Assembly: GCF_018603435.1 (NCBI RefSeq)
Contig: NZ_CP075682.1
Span: forward strand, 3,100,001 to 3,164,000
Origin: Chryseobacterium sp. ZHDP1
GTDB taxonomy: Bacteria; Bacteroidota; Bacteroidia; Flavobacteriales; Weeksellaceae
Reading direction: 5' to 3'
DNA length: 64,000 nucleotides
In this document: one piece after another, positions 1 to 10,700 of the stretch
How the letters are laid out: each line of letters starts with the position of its first letter
Position numbering within the stretch: the first letter of the stretch is position 1
The notes under the pieces: generated by a model
What the model was told of the DNA's origin: nothing
What the model saw: the letters and a program-made list of their open reading frames with translations, nothing else
Databases searched by the model: none
Translations under genes and position numbers: made by a program

Positions 1-1942
1 CGGAAACTCAGCCTTGACATGGAAAATAAAAGTGCCAAACAATGTTTCATCTATTATTTTAAAAGTGGTGGCAAAAGCAGGACAATATTCCGATGGGGAA
101 CAAAAAGCAATTGCAGTTCTACCGAACAGAATGCTCGTAACCGATGCGGTTCCGGTTTTTGTAAAAGAAGGCGAAACCAAAACATTTGAACTGGAAAACC
201 TTAAAAATGCGACTTCAACCACGATTTCCAATGTCTCCAATACGCTGGAACTCACGACCAACCCGATTTGGGAAATCATGTTTGCGCTTCCGAGCCTGAA
301 AAATGACCGGAACAATTCAGCGGATGTTGTATTTAATAAATGGTTTGCCGATGTTTTGGCATCAGAAATCTTTAAAGCCAATCCGAAACTGAAAACCGTT
401 TTCGAAGAATATCAGAATAAAGGATTATTGAATTCCAGTCTTGAAAAAAATCAGGAACTGAAACAGTTGTTACTGGAAGAAACACCTTGGGTTCTGGAAA
501 GCAAAAATGAAGAAGAACAGATGTCGAAACTGGCTTTGCTGTTCGATGTCAATTCAATGAAAAATTCAATTCAGCAGGATTGGGAAGATTTAGAGAAACT
601 GCAGAATCCGGATGGAGGATTTTCGTGGTATAAAGGTTATCCGAGTTCGTATTCCACATCATTGTACATTCTGAAAAATTTAGGGAAAATCAATGTCTGG
701 CTGAAAGATAACGTAAAAGATTACCAAAATCCCGAAGAAAATGAATTGGTAGCGAACCTGATCAAATACGCAGATAATGAAATTGAACAATACACTTCGA
801 CTTCGCTCAGTGCGGGAAAAGAAAATGTAATCAATAACTGGACTTTAGAGTATCTCGACACCCGAAATTACTGGGAAAAACAGTATCCGTTAAAAGGAAA
901 AGGAGCCACTTTAAAATCCATGGTAAAACAGAACGTAAAAACGATGAAAATTACACATTTTACCTTCTTCGGACTGCATCGTGCCGCTTTACTGATGAAT
1001 GATTATGGTTTAAAAGAGGTTTCAGATAAATTATTAAATTATTTAAAAGAAACTTCGGTAGATTCAAAAACACAGGGGGTGTACTGGAAACAGAATCTTG
1101 ATGACTGGGGCTGGTTCAGCTCGAAAGTGGTGAATCATGCAGGAGCATTGGAAGCATTTAATAAATTGAAAACCAACGATCAGAAGTTCATTGAAGACAT
1201 GAAAATCTGGCTGATTACGCAGAAAGAAGTGAATTCCTGGGGAAGCTCAAGAGGAACTTCAGAGGTGATTTTTACGATTTTAAATTCAGGAAAATCATGG
1301 ACGACTGCGGAAAGTGATAAAGCAACCATTATTTGGGGCGGAAAAGAGCTTCAGCCACAGACTCAGGCAACAGGTTATGTGAAATCTACCGTGAAATCGG
1401 ATGTTTTAGATAAGAATTTAGCCACCGTTACCGTCACAAAACCAGGCGCAGGAATTGTTCAGGGAGGTTTGTTCTGGCAATATTACGAAGATCTGGATAA
1501 GATCAAATCTTCCGAGAATTACCTGTCCGTCACCAAAGAACTGTACAGAAAAGTAAAAACCGTGAACGGGGAAGAATTACAGAAAATCACTCCGGAAACT
1601 CCATTGAAAATAGGCGATAAAGTGACGGTACGAATGATCTTAAATACAGACCGACCGATGGAATTCATTCACATCAAAGACATGAGAGCCGCAGGATTTG
1701 AGCCTTTGGATGTACTTTCAGGGTATCAGTGGAAAAATGGTTTGGGCTATTATCAGTCGACCAAAGATGCATCCACGAATTTTTATATTGAACAGATGCC
1801 GAAAGGGAAGTATGTTTTCGAATACGATTATGTCGCCAATGCATCCGGAATATTCTCAAACGGAATTACCACGATCCAGAATTATTACGCGCCACATATG
1901 AATGCGCATACGAAAGGAAGTAATGTGATGATTTCGGAATGA
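1..1942 (+). CDS. Alpha-2-macroglobulin family protein, C-terminal part (5' end outside window)
   Basis: The reading frame is open from the first complete codon at base 2, so the gene begins upstream; about 647 C-terminal residues are seen. The part visible resembles the all-helical thioester-domain region and C-terminal receptor-like domain of bacterial alpha-2-macroglobulins: there is a typical repeat helix segment with PDGGFSWYKGYPSS (bases about 616-660) and an end that reads as a beta-rich MG/receptor domain. In the family these are periplasmic or surface protease traps. The reactive CxEQ thioester motif is not present where it would be expected; the equivalent stretch (bases 300-350) reads NDRNNSADVVFNKW. 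Inference: a non-thioester Bacteroidetes A2M homologue. No clear terminator follows; 219 bases separate it from the next gene. Confidence 0.8.
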   Translation, partial: GNSALTWKIKVPNNVSSIILKVVAKAGQYSDGEQKAIAVLPNRMLVTDAVPVFVKEGETKTFELENLKNATSTTISNVSNTLELTTNPIWEIMFALPSLKNDRNNSADVVFNKWFADVLASEIFKANPKLKTVFEEYQNKGLLNSSLEKNQELKQLLLEETPWVLESKNEEEQMSKLALLFDVNSMKNSIQQDWEDLEKLQNPDGGFSWYKGYPSSYSTSLYILKNLGKINVWLKDNVKDYQNPEENELVANLIKYADNEIEQYTSTSLSAGKENVINNWTLEYLDTRNYWEKQYPLKGKGATLKSMVKQNVKTMKITHFTFFGLHRAALLMNDYGLKEVSDKLLNYLKETSVDSKTQGVYWKQNLDDWGWFSSKVVNHAGALEAFNKLKTNDQKFIEDMKIWLITQKEVNSWGSSRGTSEVIFTILNSGKSWTTAESDKATIIWGGKELQPQTQATGYVKSTVKSDVLDKNLATVTVTKPGAGIVQGGLFWQYYEDLDKIKSSENYLSVTKELYRKVKTVNGEELQKITPETPLKIGDKVTVRMILNTDRPMEFIHIKDMRAAGFEPLDVLSGYQWKNGLGYYQSTKDASTNFYIEQMPKGKYVFEYDYVANASGIFSNGITTIQNYYAPHMNAHTKGSNVMISE

Positions 1943-2130
1943 TTTGTTTACAAATTATAAAACGGTAAAAATGATATTTTAAAAAGTGTTTTTGTTCTGC
2001 TCAGATTTTTAACAATTGAGACATTTATTATAAAACCTGTTTAAACAGATCCTTGATTATGAAATAATTTTTCGGAGCATTAGTAATAATATATTGATAT
2101 TACTTTAATATTCAATTTATAACCGAGCAA

Positions 2131-2138
2131 TACTTTTG
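2131..2138 (+). promoter_or_regulatory. Bacteroidetes -7 promoter element (TACTTTTG)
   Basis: This octamer matches TAnnTTTG and lies 23 bases before the ATG of the PhoX-like lipoprotein gene. I could not see a convincing -33 TTG. Confidence 0.6.
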
Positions 2139-2161
2139 TCAAAAATAATTAAACTGAAATT

Positions 2162-3625
2162 ATGATGAGAAAAAGTACAGTATTGGTTTTATTAGCTTCA
2201 TCTGTTGCAGCCTCTGTTTTTTTTGCTTGTAAAGATGATGATAATACAACATCTCCGGACGAAACAATAGAATTCAAAAACCGGTCGGTTACTCCGTCCT
2301 TTGTTAAAATGGGATCTGATTTTTCAGGAGTAGGGGTTTACACTTTGGTAAGTAGTGAAGATGTTATTCCAAACTCCGGAAATATGGTTTATGGTGGAGC
2401 TCCTGACGGTCAGGGTTTCATTAAAAATCCAGATGGAAGTGGTTACATAATGGTGACTAATCACGAAAATACATGGGCGGTATCCAGATTGTATTTAGAC
2501 AAAAAACTAAACATTACCAAAGGTGAATATATTGTAAATTCTGATGGTGGTGGATTCAGACTTTGTTCTGCTTCTATGGCTACTCCGGAAATTCATGGTT
2601 TTGGTCCAATGTTTTTAACGGCAGGTGAGTCTAATGTGAATGCAATGTGCCATGCAATTGATCCTTTAGCTGCCGCAATGCCATCAAACAATACAAGAAC
2701 GAAGCCAGCTATGGGAAAAATGAGTGCTGAGAACTATGTCCCTCTAACAAAAAATGCTTACCCCGGAAAAACGGTGGTTATTGTTGGCGAAGATGCTTCC
2801 AACGCACAGGTTTACTTATATGTTTCCAACACAGTCGGAGACTTGGATAATGGTAAGTTATATGTTTTAAGAAGAACGGATTTGAACCAGATTGAAACTT
2901 CAATGACATGGAATAACAATTACCCTGTAGAGTTTGTAGAGGTACCCAATGCCAAAAACTTAACAGGGACTGAAATTGAAAACCTAAATTCAAGTCTTAA
3001 ATCGATACAGTTTGCCCGTGTGGAAGATTTGGATTACCGAAAAGGTTCAGTTACTAACAACAGAGAGATTTATTTCACAGCTACCGGTGTAAGTGGTTCT
3101 ACCGAGAAAACATATATGGGAAGAGTTTATCAGTTAAAACTGGATGCCAATGATCCACTTAAAGGAACGCTAAAAATTATTGCGGACGGGGATGTTTCAC
3201 CTTCCGGAGCTAACGTAAAAGGGACTGATATTATTAATCCGGATAACCTGTGTGTTACAGAGAATTATGTATATATTCAGGAAGATGGAGATTCTTATTG
3301 GCCGGAAGCAACGCATAATTCATTGATATGGCAGTATAACATTGCAACAGGAACCAAAAAAGTATTCATGGATATGAGACACAGAGATGCGGATATGTTA
3401 GGAACTAAGTATAATCCTGCAAGTGATACTAAATATGGTCTTTGGGAACACGGTGCCATGGTTGATATTTCTGATGTAGTAGGAGTTCCCGGTACGTTTA
3501 CCATCAATGTACATGCACACTCTTGGGTAGAAGGAGATAAATTTTTAAATCCTAGTAAAGCGATTTCAGTTCAGCCTTATAAAGCAGGAGGACAAACGCT
3601 TATCCTGAAAAATGTACCCAGATAA
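2162..3625 (+). CDS. PhoX/DUF839-like secreted lipoprotein
   Basis: The 487-residue product starts with a lipoprotein signal peptide: a short basic start, a hydrophobic run and the lipobox FFAC, cysteine near residue 22, followed by KDDDN. The body resembles the PhoX/DUF839 beta-propeller phosphatase family: an early VTNHENT segment (PhoX proteins have a VNHE-type motif), and a late PDNLCV...IQEDGD stretch as in the Ca-binding propeller blades. Some family members are Ca/Fe-dependent alkaline phosphatases; activity here is not proven. It has its own -7 element and a strong terminator, so it is probably monocistronic. The following gene encodes a diheme peroxidase; whether they act together is unknown. 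Confidence 0.6.
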   Translation: MMRKSTVLVLLASSVAASVFFACKDDDNTTSPDETIEFKNRSVTPSFVKMGSDFSGVGVYTLVSSEDVIPNSGNMVYGGAPDGQGFIKNPDGSGYIMVTNHENTWAVSRLYLDKKLNITKGEYIVNSDGGGFRLCSASMATPEIHGFGPMFLTAGESNVNAMCHAIDPLAAAMPSNNTRTKPAMGKMSAENYVPLTKNAYPGKTVVIVGEDASNAQVYLYVSNTVGDLDNGKLYVLRRTDLNQIETSMTWNNNYPVEFVEVPNAKNLTGTEIENLNSSLKSIQFARVEDLDYRKGSVTNNREIYFTATGVSGSTEKTYMGRVYQLKLDANDPLKGTLKIIADGDVSPSGANVKGTDIINPDNLCVTENYVYIQEDGDSYWPEATHNSLIWQYNIATGTKKVFMDMRHRDADMLGTKYNPASDTKYGLWEHGAMVDISDVVGVPGTFTINVHAHSWVEGDKFLNPSKAISVQPYKAGGQTLILKNVPR

Positions 3626-3647
3626 AATATCATTTATTTTTTAGAAA

Positions 3648-3684
3648 AACTTTCGCTCAATTTAAATAAGCGAAAGTTTTTTAT
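3648..3684 (+). terminator. Rho-independent terminator after the PhoX-like gene
   Basis: AACTTTCGCT (3648-3657) pairs perfectly with AGCGAAAGTT (3669-3678) across an AT loop and is followed by a T-run. Confidence 0.8.
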
Positions 3685-3706
3685 TTATACTAACAAAAGT
3701 AAAACA

Positions 3707-5488
3707 ATGCTTAGAACAATAATTATACTGCTATTTTTAGCTGCTGTTTTTTCATGTACAGATAAAGGACACCAGACTTTTGAGAACAAATTAAGAACAA
3801 CTGTTTTAAAAAAGATAGATACACTAAGTAATACTTTAACAGAATTGGAAGGCACGAGAAGTCAAAAAGAGCTCATTTTAAACTTTAAAAAAGCAAGGAA
3901 AGAATACAAAGAAATAGAACCCTTTGTAGAGTACTATTTTCAAGGTCTTTCAAGAAGAATAAACGGTCCCGCTCTACCAGAAATCAAAACAGATGATAAT
4001 ATTGTAAACGATGCAGCGGGTTTTCAGGTAATAGAAGAGATAATTTTCAATGATCCCACAAACAGAAACGAACTAAAAAAGCAGATTAATATTTTAAAGA
4101 CAGATTTAAAATTTGTTCATCAGAATTTTAAAGATTTACCCATTCAGAATCATCATTTTTACGAATTGATGCAACATCAAATCATTAGAATTGCAACCTT
4201 GGGAGTCACAGGTTTTGATTCTCCCGTAGCATTTAATTCTATGAATGAAGCCAAAGATGGCATTAAAGGAATAGAAGAGTTTTATACTTTGTATTGTGAA
4301 ACCAATAAACAGGAAATAAATCCCCGTTTAATTGAATCCTTTGAAAAAGCGGGACAATACATTAATAAAAACAGCGATTTTAATACTTTTAACAGACTGG
4401 AATTTATAAAAAATCATTTAATGCCGATGAGCGTTGCTTTTGAACATGAATTTAAAACTATTATTGAACAGACTCCACATTTCAAAGACAATAAAGTATT
4501 TTATGGGCATTTATCCGATTTAATGCAGGGAAAAAAACTCAATCCTGATGCATTTTCCCCATATGCAGCATCAAAATCAACTGTAGAAAAAACAGCATTG
4601 GGAAAAATATTGTTTAATGATGTGAATTTATCACGAAACAATAAAATGAGCTGTGCAACCTGTCATAATGCAGAATATGCTTTTACAGACGGCAAAAAGA
4701 CTTCGGTAGTTAATATTCATAGCAACAACATCAGGCGGAATTCACCAACATTGCTGTATTCATCATTTCAAAAATCATTTTTTTATGATATGCGTTCGCA
4801 AGATTTGGAAAACCAAATTGAAAGTGTCATGAAAAACCCGGATGAGTTTAATCTTTCTCCGAAAGAAATTAAAGATAAAATTACAACAGACAAAAATTTA
4901 GTTCAGTTATTTAAAAAAGCCTTTCCCGATAAAAAAGAAATAACGCCCTATGAAATTAGAAATGCTATTGCTTCTTATGTGAGAAGTTTAATGCCCTTTA
5001 GTGCCAAAATAGATCGATATTTTTCAGGCAAAGCAGCACTTACGGAAAGCGAAGAAAACGGATTTAATTTATTTGCCGGTAAAGCCAAATGTGCAACCTG
5101 TCATTTTATTCCTGTTTATAACGGAACTGTTCCACCCTGGTTTAACAACTCCGAATCTGAAGTTATCGGTGTTCCGGAAAATATCGCATGGAAAAATGCG
5201 GCTATTGATGATGACGAAGGCAGATATGGATTAAATAAAATTGAACAACTCCAATTTTCTTTTAAAACTCCAACTGTAAGAAATGTTGAAAAAACGTCAC
5301 CTTACATGCACAATGGAGTATATAAAACATTGGAAGAAGTAATAGAATTTTACAGATTAGGCGGCGGAAATGGTATTGGAATGAAGCTGAAATATCAGAC
5401 TTTGCCTTTTGAAAATTTGAAATTAACTGAAAAAGAAAAGCGGGACATCATAAGTTTTTTAAGAACATTATCTGATGAAAAAAAATAG
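3707..5488 (+). CDS. Diheme cytochrome c peroxidase (CCP/MauG family) with imelysin-like N-terminal domain
   Basis: The 593-residue product has a lipoprotein-type signal (FSC, cysteine near residue 17) and two heme c motifs, C316-A-T-C-H320 and C462-A-T-C-H466. These are the two hemes of the CCP/MauG family, which reduces hydrogen peroxide or oxidises partner proteins in the periplasm. The peroxidase core occupies about residues 290-590. The first 290 residues are helical and not part of the usual CCP (family members are about 330-400 residues). They contain GFQVIEEIIF (about residues 105-114), which resembles the GxHxxE motif of imelysin-like proteins with Gln in place of His. I therefore read this as an imelysin-like/peroxidase fusion. 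Domain assignment for the N-terminus is inference. Confidence 0.8.
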   Translation: MLRTIIILLFLAAVFSCTDKGHQTFENKLRTTVLKKIDTLSNTLTELEGTRSQKELILNFKKARKEYKEIEPFVEYYFQGLSRRINGPALPEIKTDDNIVNDAAGFQVIEEIIFNDPTNRNELKKQINILKTDLKFVHQNFKDLPIQNHHFYELMQHQIIRIATLGVTGFDSPVAFNSMNEAKDGIKGIEEFYTLYCETNKQEINPRLIESFEKAGQYINKNSDFNTFNRLEFIKNHLMPMSVAFEHEFKTIIEQTPHFKDNKVFYGHLSDLMQGKKLNPDAFSPYAASKSTVEKTALGKILFNDVNLSRNNKMSCATCHNAEYAFTDGKKTSVVNIHSNNIRRNSPTLLYSSFQKSFFYDMRSQDLENQIESVMKNPDEFNLSPKEIKDKITTDKNLVQLFKKAFPDKKEITPYEIRNAIASYVRSLMPFSAKIDRYFSGKAALTESEENGFNLFAGKAKCATCHFIPVYNGTVPPWFNNSESEVIGVPENIAWKNAAIDDDEGRYGLNKIEQLQFSFKTPTVRNVEKTSPYMHNGVYKTLEEVIEFYRLGGGNGIGMKLKYQTLPFENLKLTEKEKRDIISFLRTLSDEKK

Positions 5489-5570
5489 AGTAATGCGTTT
5501 AAATTCTTTTATTTAACATCATGTGTCTCTCGTCGCGCCATCGCGCGGGTTTAAGTGCTGCATGAGATTA

Positions 5571-5607
5571 AAAGCCTTCAAATTAAATAAATTTCAAGGC
5601 TTTTTTT
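5571..5607. terminator. Bidirectional terminator between convergent genes
   Basis: AAAGCCTTcAAATT pairs with AATTTcAAGGCTTT (one mismatch) around AAATA, with T-runs on the plus strand and an A-rich flank on the other side. It lies between the peroxidase gene and the convergent TPR/AraC gene. Confidence 0.75.
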
Positions 5608-5679
5608 GTTTCAGCTTTTCCAAGATTCTATAAAGATCTTTTGGTTTAAGATGAGGAATTATAAATATTCCCTTATTTG

Positions 5680-7386
5680 TTAAAGATTTTTTTTATCCAG
5701 TTTCTTAATATATTCAGAGGGGGTCATGTGTACCCTTTTTTTAAAAGCATTAATGAAAGTAGTGCAGCTTTTATATCCTATTTCTTTAGATATTACTTCA
5801 ATATTGTATTTACGGATTACAGGATTTTTTTCCAATTCTGTTAAAATATAATTTATTCGAAGATTGTTTACATATTCAGAAAATGATACGCCCTTATACT
5901 GGTTTATTATTTGTGATAAATACGTAGTGTTGGTATTCATTTGTTTAGCAACGTTGGCAAGTTTGAAGCTGTTGGATAAAAATTTCTTTTTTAATTCTAA
6001 AGAGTCAAGTTTTAAGAGAATATTAGAAACCGTGTCATTTTCTATAGGAGTATGAGGTTTTTGATAATCATCGTTTTGTGTATTGAGTCCGATTTTGTAG
6101 AGATTCTTATTTTTAATAATCTCATCTTTATTCTTCCTTTTTTGATAATATATTATATAAAAAAGAGTAGATATCAGAATTAATGATGCAAAAAATATAA
6201 ATAAATTCTTATTATTCTTTTTGAGTGTTTCTTCGGAAATATTTTTGATCTCTTCTTTTTCATAAATCCCCATGAAAAAATTTCCGGTATTTTTTTGAGC
6301 GTTTTCTTTGTTTATTTCTGATAAGCTCAGTTTTGCATACTTATATGCCATTTCATTATTACCATTACGTTCATAATTGATACTTAATAAATAATAGACT
6401 TTAAGCTTGTTTTCATATGAGCATTTGGAGTCCTGAATATCAGTGGTTAATTTTCTAAGATATTTGAATGCTAAATCACTTTTTTTAAGATTGGTATATA
6501 TTTCAGCTTTAGAAATCCAGACTATTTCTTTAGAAAAACTTTTCTTCATTAAAACAGAATCTTTTTCGCAATCGTTAAAAAGAGATAACGAAAGGTTATA
6601 TTCTTTTTTGAGTAAAGCGATTTGAGCTTTTCTACTTCTGTGAAGAGCTTTAGAATATGCTGAAAAATTCCCGGAATTTTTCATTAGCTGATAAGCTTTC
6701 TCATAGTTTTGTTCCGCGGAATCCAGAAATTTTATTGCTCCCGTATCTTTGTACCAATTGATAAAAGCATCACTTTTCGTATTATAAGCCGCCGCAATTT
6801 CTTTTGCCTTCAGAAACTTTGTGTAAAGTCTGTTCTCACGATCATTATAAATATCATTTAAATGTATACTGAGAAGATCAATCCCCTTTTTATAATTTCT
6901 TAGCTCTATATACGCTACAGCAAAAAAGATTAATTGTTTCTTTTTATATACTGGACTCATTCCTATGGTTAAATTGTTAAGATATCTTAGTCCCAGTGCT
7001 ATATTTCCTTTTCTTTTTTCAATATAAAAAAGTCTTGTTACTGCAATGTGTTTTAATGCTTCATAATAAGAAAAAGCGATTTTATTCTTGTTTTTCTGAA
7101 GTAAATCCAAAAAAGAGAATACAGATTTTTCTGCCTCAGAAAACTTCCCCTTTCCATATAAAGAAGAGGCTGAATCAATTCTAATCAGCAAATCATATTT
7201 TGTATTATATTTTGAAAGCCTTTTGAAGTTGATGTTTTCGTTACTCAGTTTGTGATGTACGAGATCCCATTGATCTTTTTTTATTAAACTGTCGATCTCA
7301 TGAGAATCTTTTAGATCAGTTAGGCTTTGAGAATAAATTTTTACAGAAATAAAAAAAAATATAACGAGTATTTTTTTTAAGAGCAT
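5680..7386 (-). CDS. TPR-containing membrane regulator with C-terminal AraC-type HTH
   Basis: The 568-residue protein has an N-terminal signal sequence, about 360 residues of helical TPR-like repeats predicted outside the cytoplasm, one membrane segment (about residues 388-408, LFIFFASLILISTLFYII) and a cytoplasmic AraC/XylS DNA-binding domain at the C-terminus (about 465-565). That domain shows two HTH units, one with KLANVAKQMNTNTTYLSQII and one with VISKEIGYKSCTTFINAFKK. This architecture is widespread in flavobacteria as a one-protein membrane sensor and regulator. Target genes are unknown; the secreted 1,560-residue protein gene lies divergently next to it and is an obvious candidate (inference). 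Confidence 0.85.
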   Translation of the reverse strand: MLLKKILVIFFFISVKIYSQSLTDLKDSHEIDSLIKKDQWDLVHHKLSNENINFKRLSKYNTKYDLLIRIDSASSLYGKGKFSEAEKSVFSFLDLLQKNKNKIAFSYYEALKHIAVTRLFYIEKRKGNIALGLRYLNNLTIGMSPVYKKKQLIFFAVAYIELRNYKKGIDLLSIHLNDIYNDRENRLYTKFLKAKEIAAAYNTKSDAFINWYKDTGAIKFLDSAEQNYEKAYQLMKNSGNFSAYSKALHRSRKAQIALLKKEYNLSLSLFNDCEKDSVLMKKSFSKEIVWISKAEIYTNLKKSDLAFKYLRKLTTDIQDSKCSYENKLKVYYLLSINYERNGNNEMAYKYAKLSLSEINKENAQKNTGNFFMGIYEKEEIKNISEETLKKNNKNLFIFFASLILISTLFYIIYYQKRKNKDEIIKNKNLYKIGLNTQNDDYQKPHTPIENDTVSNILLKLDSLELKKKFLSNSFKLANVAKQMNTNTTYLSQIINQYKGVSFSEYVNNLRINYILTELEKNPVIRKYNIEVISKEIGYKSCTTFINAFKKRVHMTPSEYIKKLDKKNL

Positions 7387-7403
7387 ATGTGTTTTTTTCT
7401 ATC

Positions 7404-7411
7404 CAAATTTA
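7404..7411 (-). promoter_or_regulatory. -7 promoter element for the TPR/AraC gene (TAAATTTG on minus strand)
   Basis: The minus strand reads TAAATTTG, matching TAnnTTTG, 17 bases upstream of the ATG at 7386. Confidence 0.6.
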
Positions 7412-7776
7412 CTTAAAAATTAATAATCCTTAAAGAAGTATAAGTTTTTTCAACAAAAAAGAAAATCCACAATGATTTTATTTTAATTGGTTGTATTTCA
7501 GTATTTTAATTATTGTCTTGTTAATGGGATTGAATACCAAATTTATAAATATGATGAACATTTTATTTTACAAAATCAAATCTTTAAATAAGTTTGAATA
7601 TAAATTTCACCATAGTCAGAATTAATATTCTGTTTTTTATAAAGAATAATCTTTTAAATATGAATAATAGATAAATTGATCATTGTCTGCATAAACACCG
7701 AAAATTTAGAAATACATATTGCATCAGGAGTAAACGAAAATCCTTCAAAAGAGTAGTACAAATTAAAAAATAACAA
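7412..7776. other. AT-rich intergenic region between divergent genes
   Basis: There is no credible gene here. One TAnnTTTG match on the plus strand (TAAGTTTG, 7589-7596) could be a promoter for the 7777 gene, which would give a leader of about 170 bases; this is uncertain. Confidence 0.4.
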
Positions 7777-10700
7777 ATGAAAATTAAATTATTTCTGTTA
7801 TCATTATTGTTATGGCAGGGATTTCTACTATCCCAGACCGTAACAATAGATTTAAGTACCGGAAAAAATGATGACGGTACACTGATGAACGCACCACCAC
7901 CGGATGTTACCGACGGAGTTTCAGTAACCGATCCGGATTGGTCTGTTGTAAGACCGGGAGAAACATCTGCCGTAAATACTAAAACAAGACACACTTATAC
8001 AGGATGGTCTTTTGCTGCTTTAACGATAACTAACGGAGCTTTACAAAGCAGATGGATTACTGATAAAGATGGTTGGGCTGCTGTTGGAGATGGCTATTAC
8101 TATTATTATAGCAAGAGTTTTACAATACCCGATGGTGCGGTTAATGCTACACTTAACTTTAGGTCATTAAGCTTTGTGCGGAACTGGACATACCTCGTAA
8201 AAACAGATGTTTCGCCAAATACAGAAGAATTAATCACACAGACTACATGGATGAGTGATGGAGCTAAAGGCTGGCTGAACTCTAGAAGTCCCGAAGTTTT
8301 GAATAAGCCACTTTCTGCAGGAACATACGTTATAAAAGTAAAAATATATACGAATAATGGAAATGTAACCAATGCCCTGAATGCTCAGGGATTAGTAAGT
8401 TATACTCCGCAATCCTGTACAAACCCTTCACCACAGGTAAATTCTCCTGTTGGTTATTGTCAGAATGCTGTTGCGTCTCCACTTTCAGCTACCGGAACGG
8501 GTCTGTTATGGTATACAACATCTACAGGAGGGACAGCAAGTGCGACCGCACCTACGCCGTCAACTGCTAATTCCGGTACTGTTTCTTACTATGTCAGCCA
8601 GACAGTAAATGGTTGTGAGAGTGAAAGAGCAAAAATAGATGTCATAGTAAATGCTGCTCCTGATTCTCCGATAGTAAATTCTCCTGTTAGTTATTGTCAG
8701 AATGCAGTGGCTTCTCCGCTTTCAGCAACCGGAACAGGCTTGTTATGGTATACAGCATCTACAGGAGGAACAGCAAGTGCGACCGCACCTACGCCGTCAA
8801 CTGCTAACTCCGGTACTGTTCCTTACTATGTCAGCCAGACAGCAAATGGCTGTGAGAGTGCAAGAGCAAAAATAGATGTGGTGGTAAACTCTCCTGTGGC
8901 TTTAATATTATCATCTGGATCTAATACACAGACAGTAGATGTAAATACACAAATTCTACCAATTATTTATACATTTAGTAATGCTGCAAGTGTAGTTGTA
9001 AATGGTTTGCCTTCAGGAGTTACAGGAGTTGTAAATAACAATACTCTTACAATTAGCGGAACACCAACGGCTGTAGGTACATTTAATTATTCTGTCGCTA
9101 CAAATGGAGGATGTGGACAGATAACATTAAACGGGAAAATAGATGTTACAGCAGTAAGAGATTGGCGATTAGCTCCCAACAGTTATATTTTTGATCCTAA
9201 TCTTAATAATGACGGATTTTATATTCCTGTGAAGAAAGCCTACGCAATGTGGAAAGATCAGAATGGATTGCTGAATGATGCCACAATCCTTAATGGTACA
9301 CCAACAGCAGAGGTTTACTGGGAAGATGTTGCCGGTCTTATCCGCTCTTCAAATTATAGCCTCTCAATGGAAGGATCCGGTGAGGATGCAAAAATCAAGG
9401 TAGAGATAAATAAAGCAAAAGGTGAAGGAAATGCTGTAGTAGCATTTAAAATTAATAATAAAATTGTTTGGAGCTGGCATGTTTGGGTTACAGACGATCC
9501 ATCAAATGGTGTAACCTATGGAAATGTTAGAGCGGGTGTAGAGACAGCAAGTTATTTAGAAAATGGGGTTGTAAAGAAATTTATTCCAAAGTGGATGGAC
9601 AGGAATCTTGGTGCTACAAATAAAGATTTTACAGGGTATAACTGGGATAAATCAGGTGGTTTAATGTATCAGTGGGGAAGAAAAGATCCTTTTCCGGCCT
9701 TTGAATATAAAGATAACTCAAAATATGAGGTTAGTGGAACTATAGGTACGAAAAAACATTTGTATGATTATACGGGAAATGGTACAACGGACAAGATAAC
9801 AAGTATGCAGAGACCTTATAATGACATTAATAGCAATATTAAATATTCTGTAAATAATCCTTTAGACCTTATTTTTACAAATGTAGTAGCCGGACATGCG
9901 TGGTTTGTTCAAAACATAGGTGCTGATAATGCCACAAGAAAGAAATCTGATCTTTGGGGAGATAATTCTCAGCTTGCTACCAATACAGCGGGAAGTACTG
10001 TCAATACCTACAAACCAAAAACTTCCTATGATCCTTGTCCGAATAACTGGAGAGTACCATCTTACATAAACAATACATTTGCAACAACAGTTAGCAATAC
10101 TTTTTCTCCGTGGGGAAGAGATTCCGGCAACCCGGCCAATGATTTAGCATCTTTTGTTAATACTAAGCCAACCACAATTAATCAGGCTTTAAACGGAGTA
10201 AAAATTTATCATAACTTAGGTATAGATTTTACAAACACCTATTCAGGAAGTTTTCCAAGAAATATGGGAATTTATCCGGGTAATGGCAAATATGTAGTAG
10301 GCTCTACCGGTGATTTTTATCATCAGGATCCTCACGAAATTATTGTTCAGTCTGCTACAGTTGCTGCTTCATCCACTCCTTATTCATACTTTTTTTATGC
10401 TTATGGAGATGCTGGACAATTTACGTCAAAACCTGATGCTACATTATATCCTAATATGATTGGTAAATATTATACCCATGCATATGAATCTATGGGCTTG
10501 TCAGGAGCTATGGCGTGTCGTTGTGTAGAAGATAAATATGCGAAAGGATATGATTTCCCGACCAGTTTCTTTACTAATGTAGCGAATGTAAATTATACGG
10601 AAGGACTTAAAGATCCGAATACATATTTAGTTACTAGAGCAGCTACAGAAAGGGAAATAAAAATCCCGATTAGTAAAGCGTTCTCTGTTTATAATCAATA

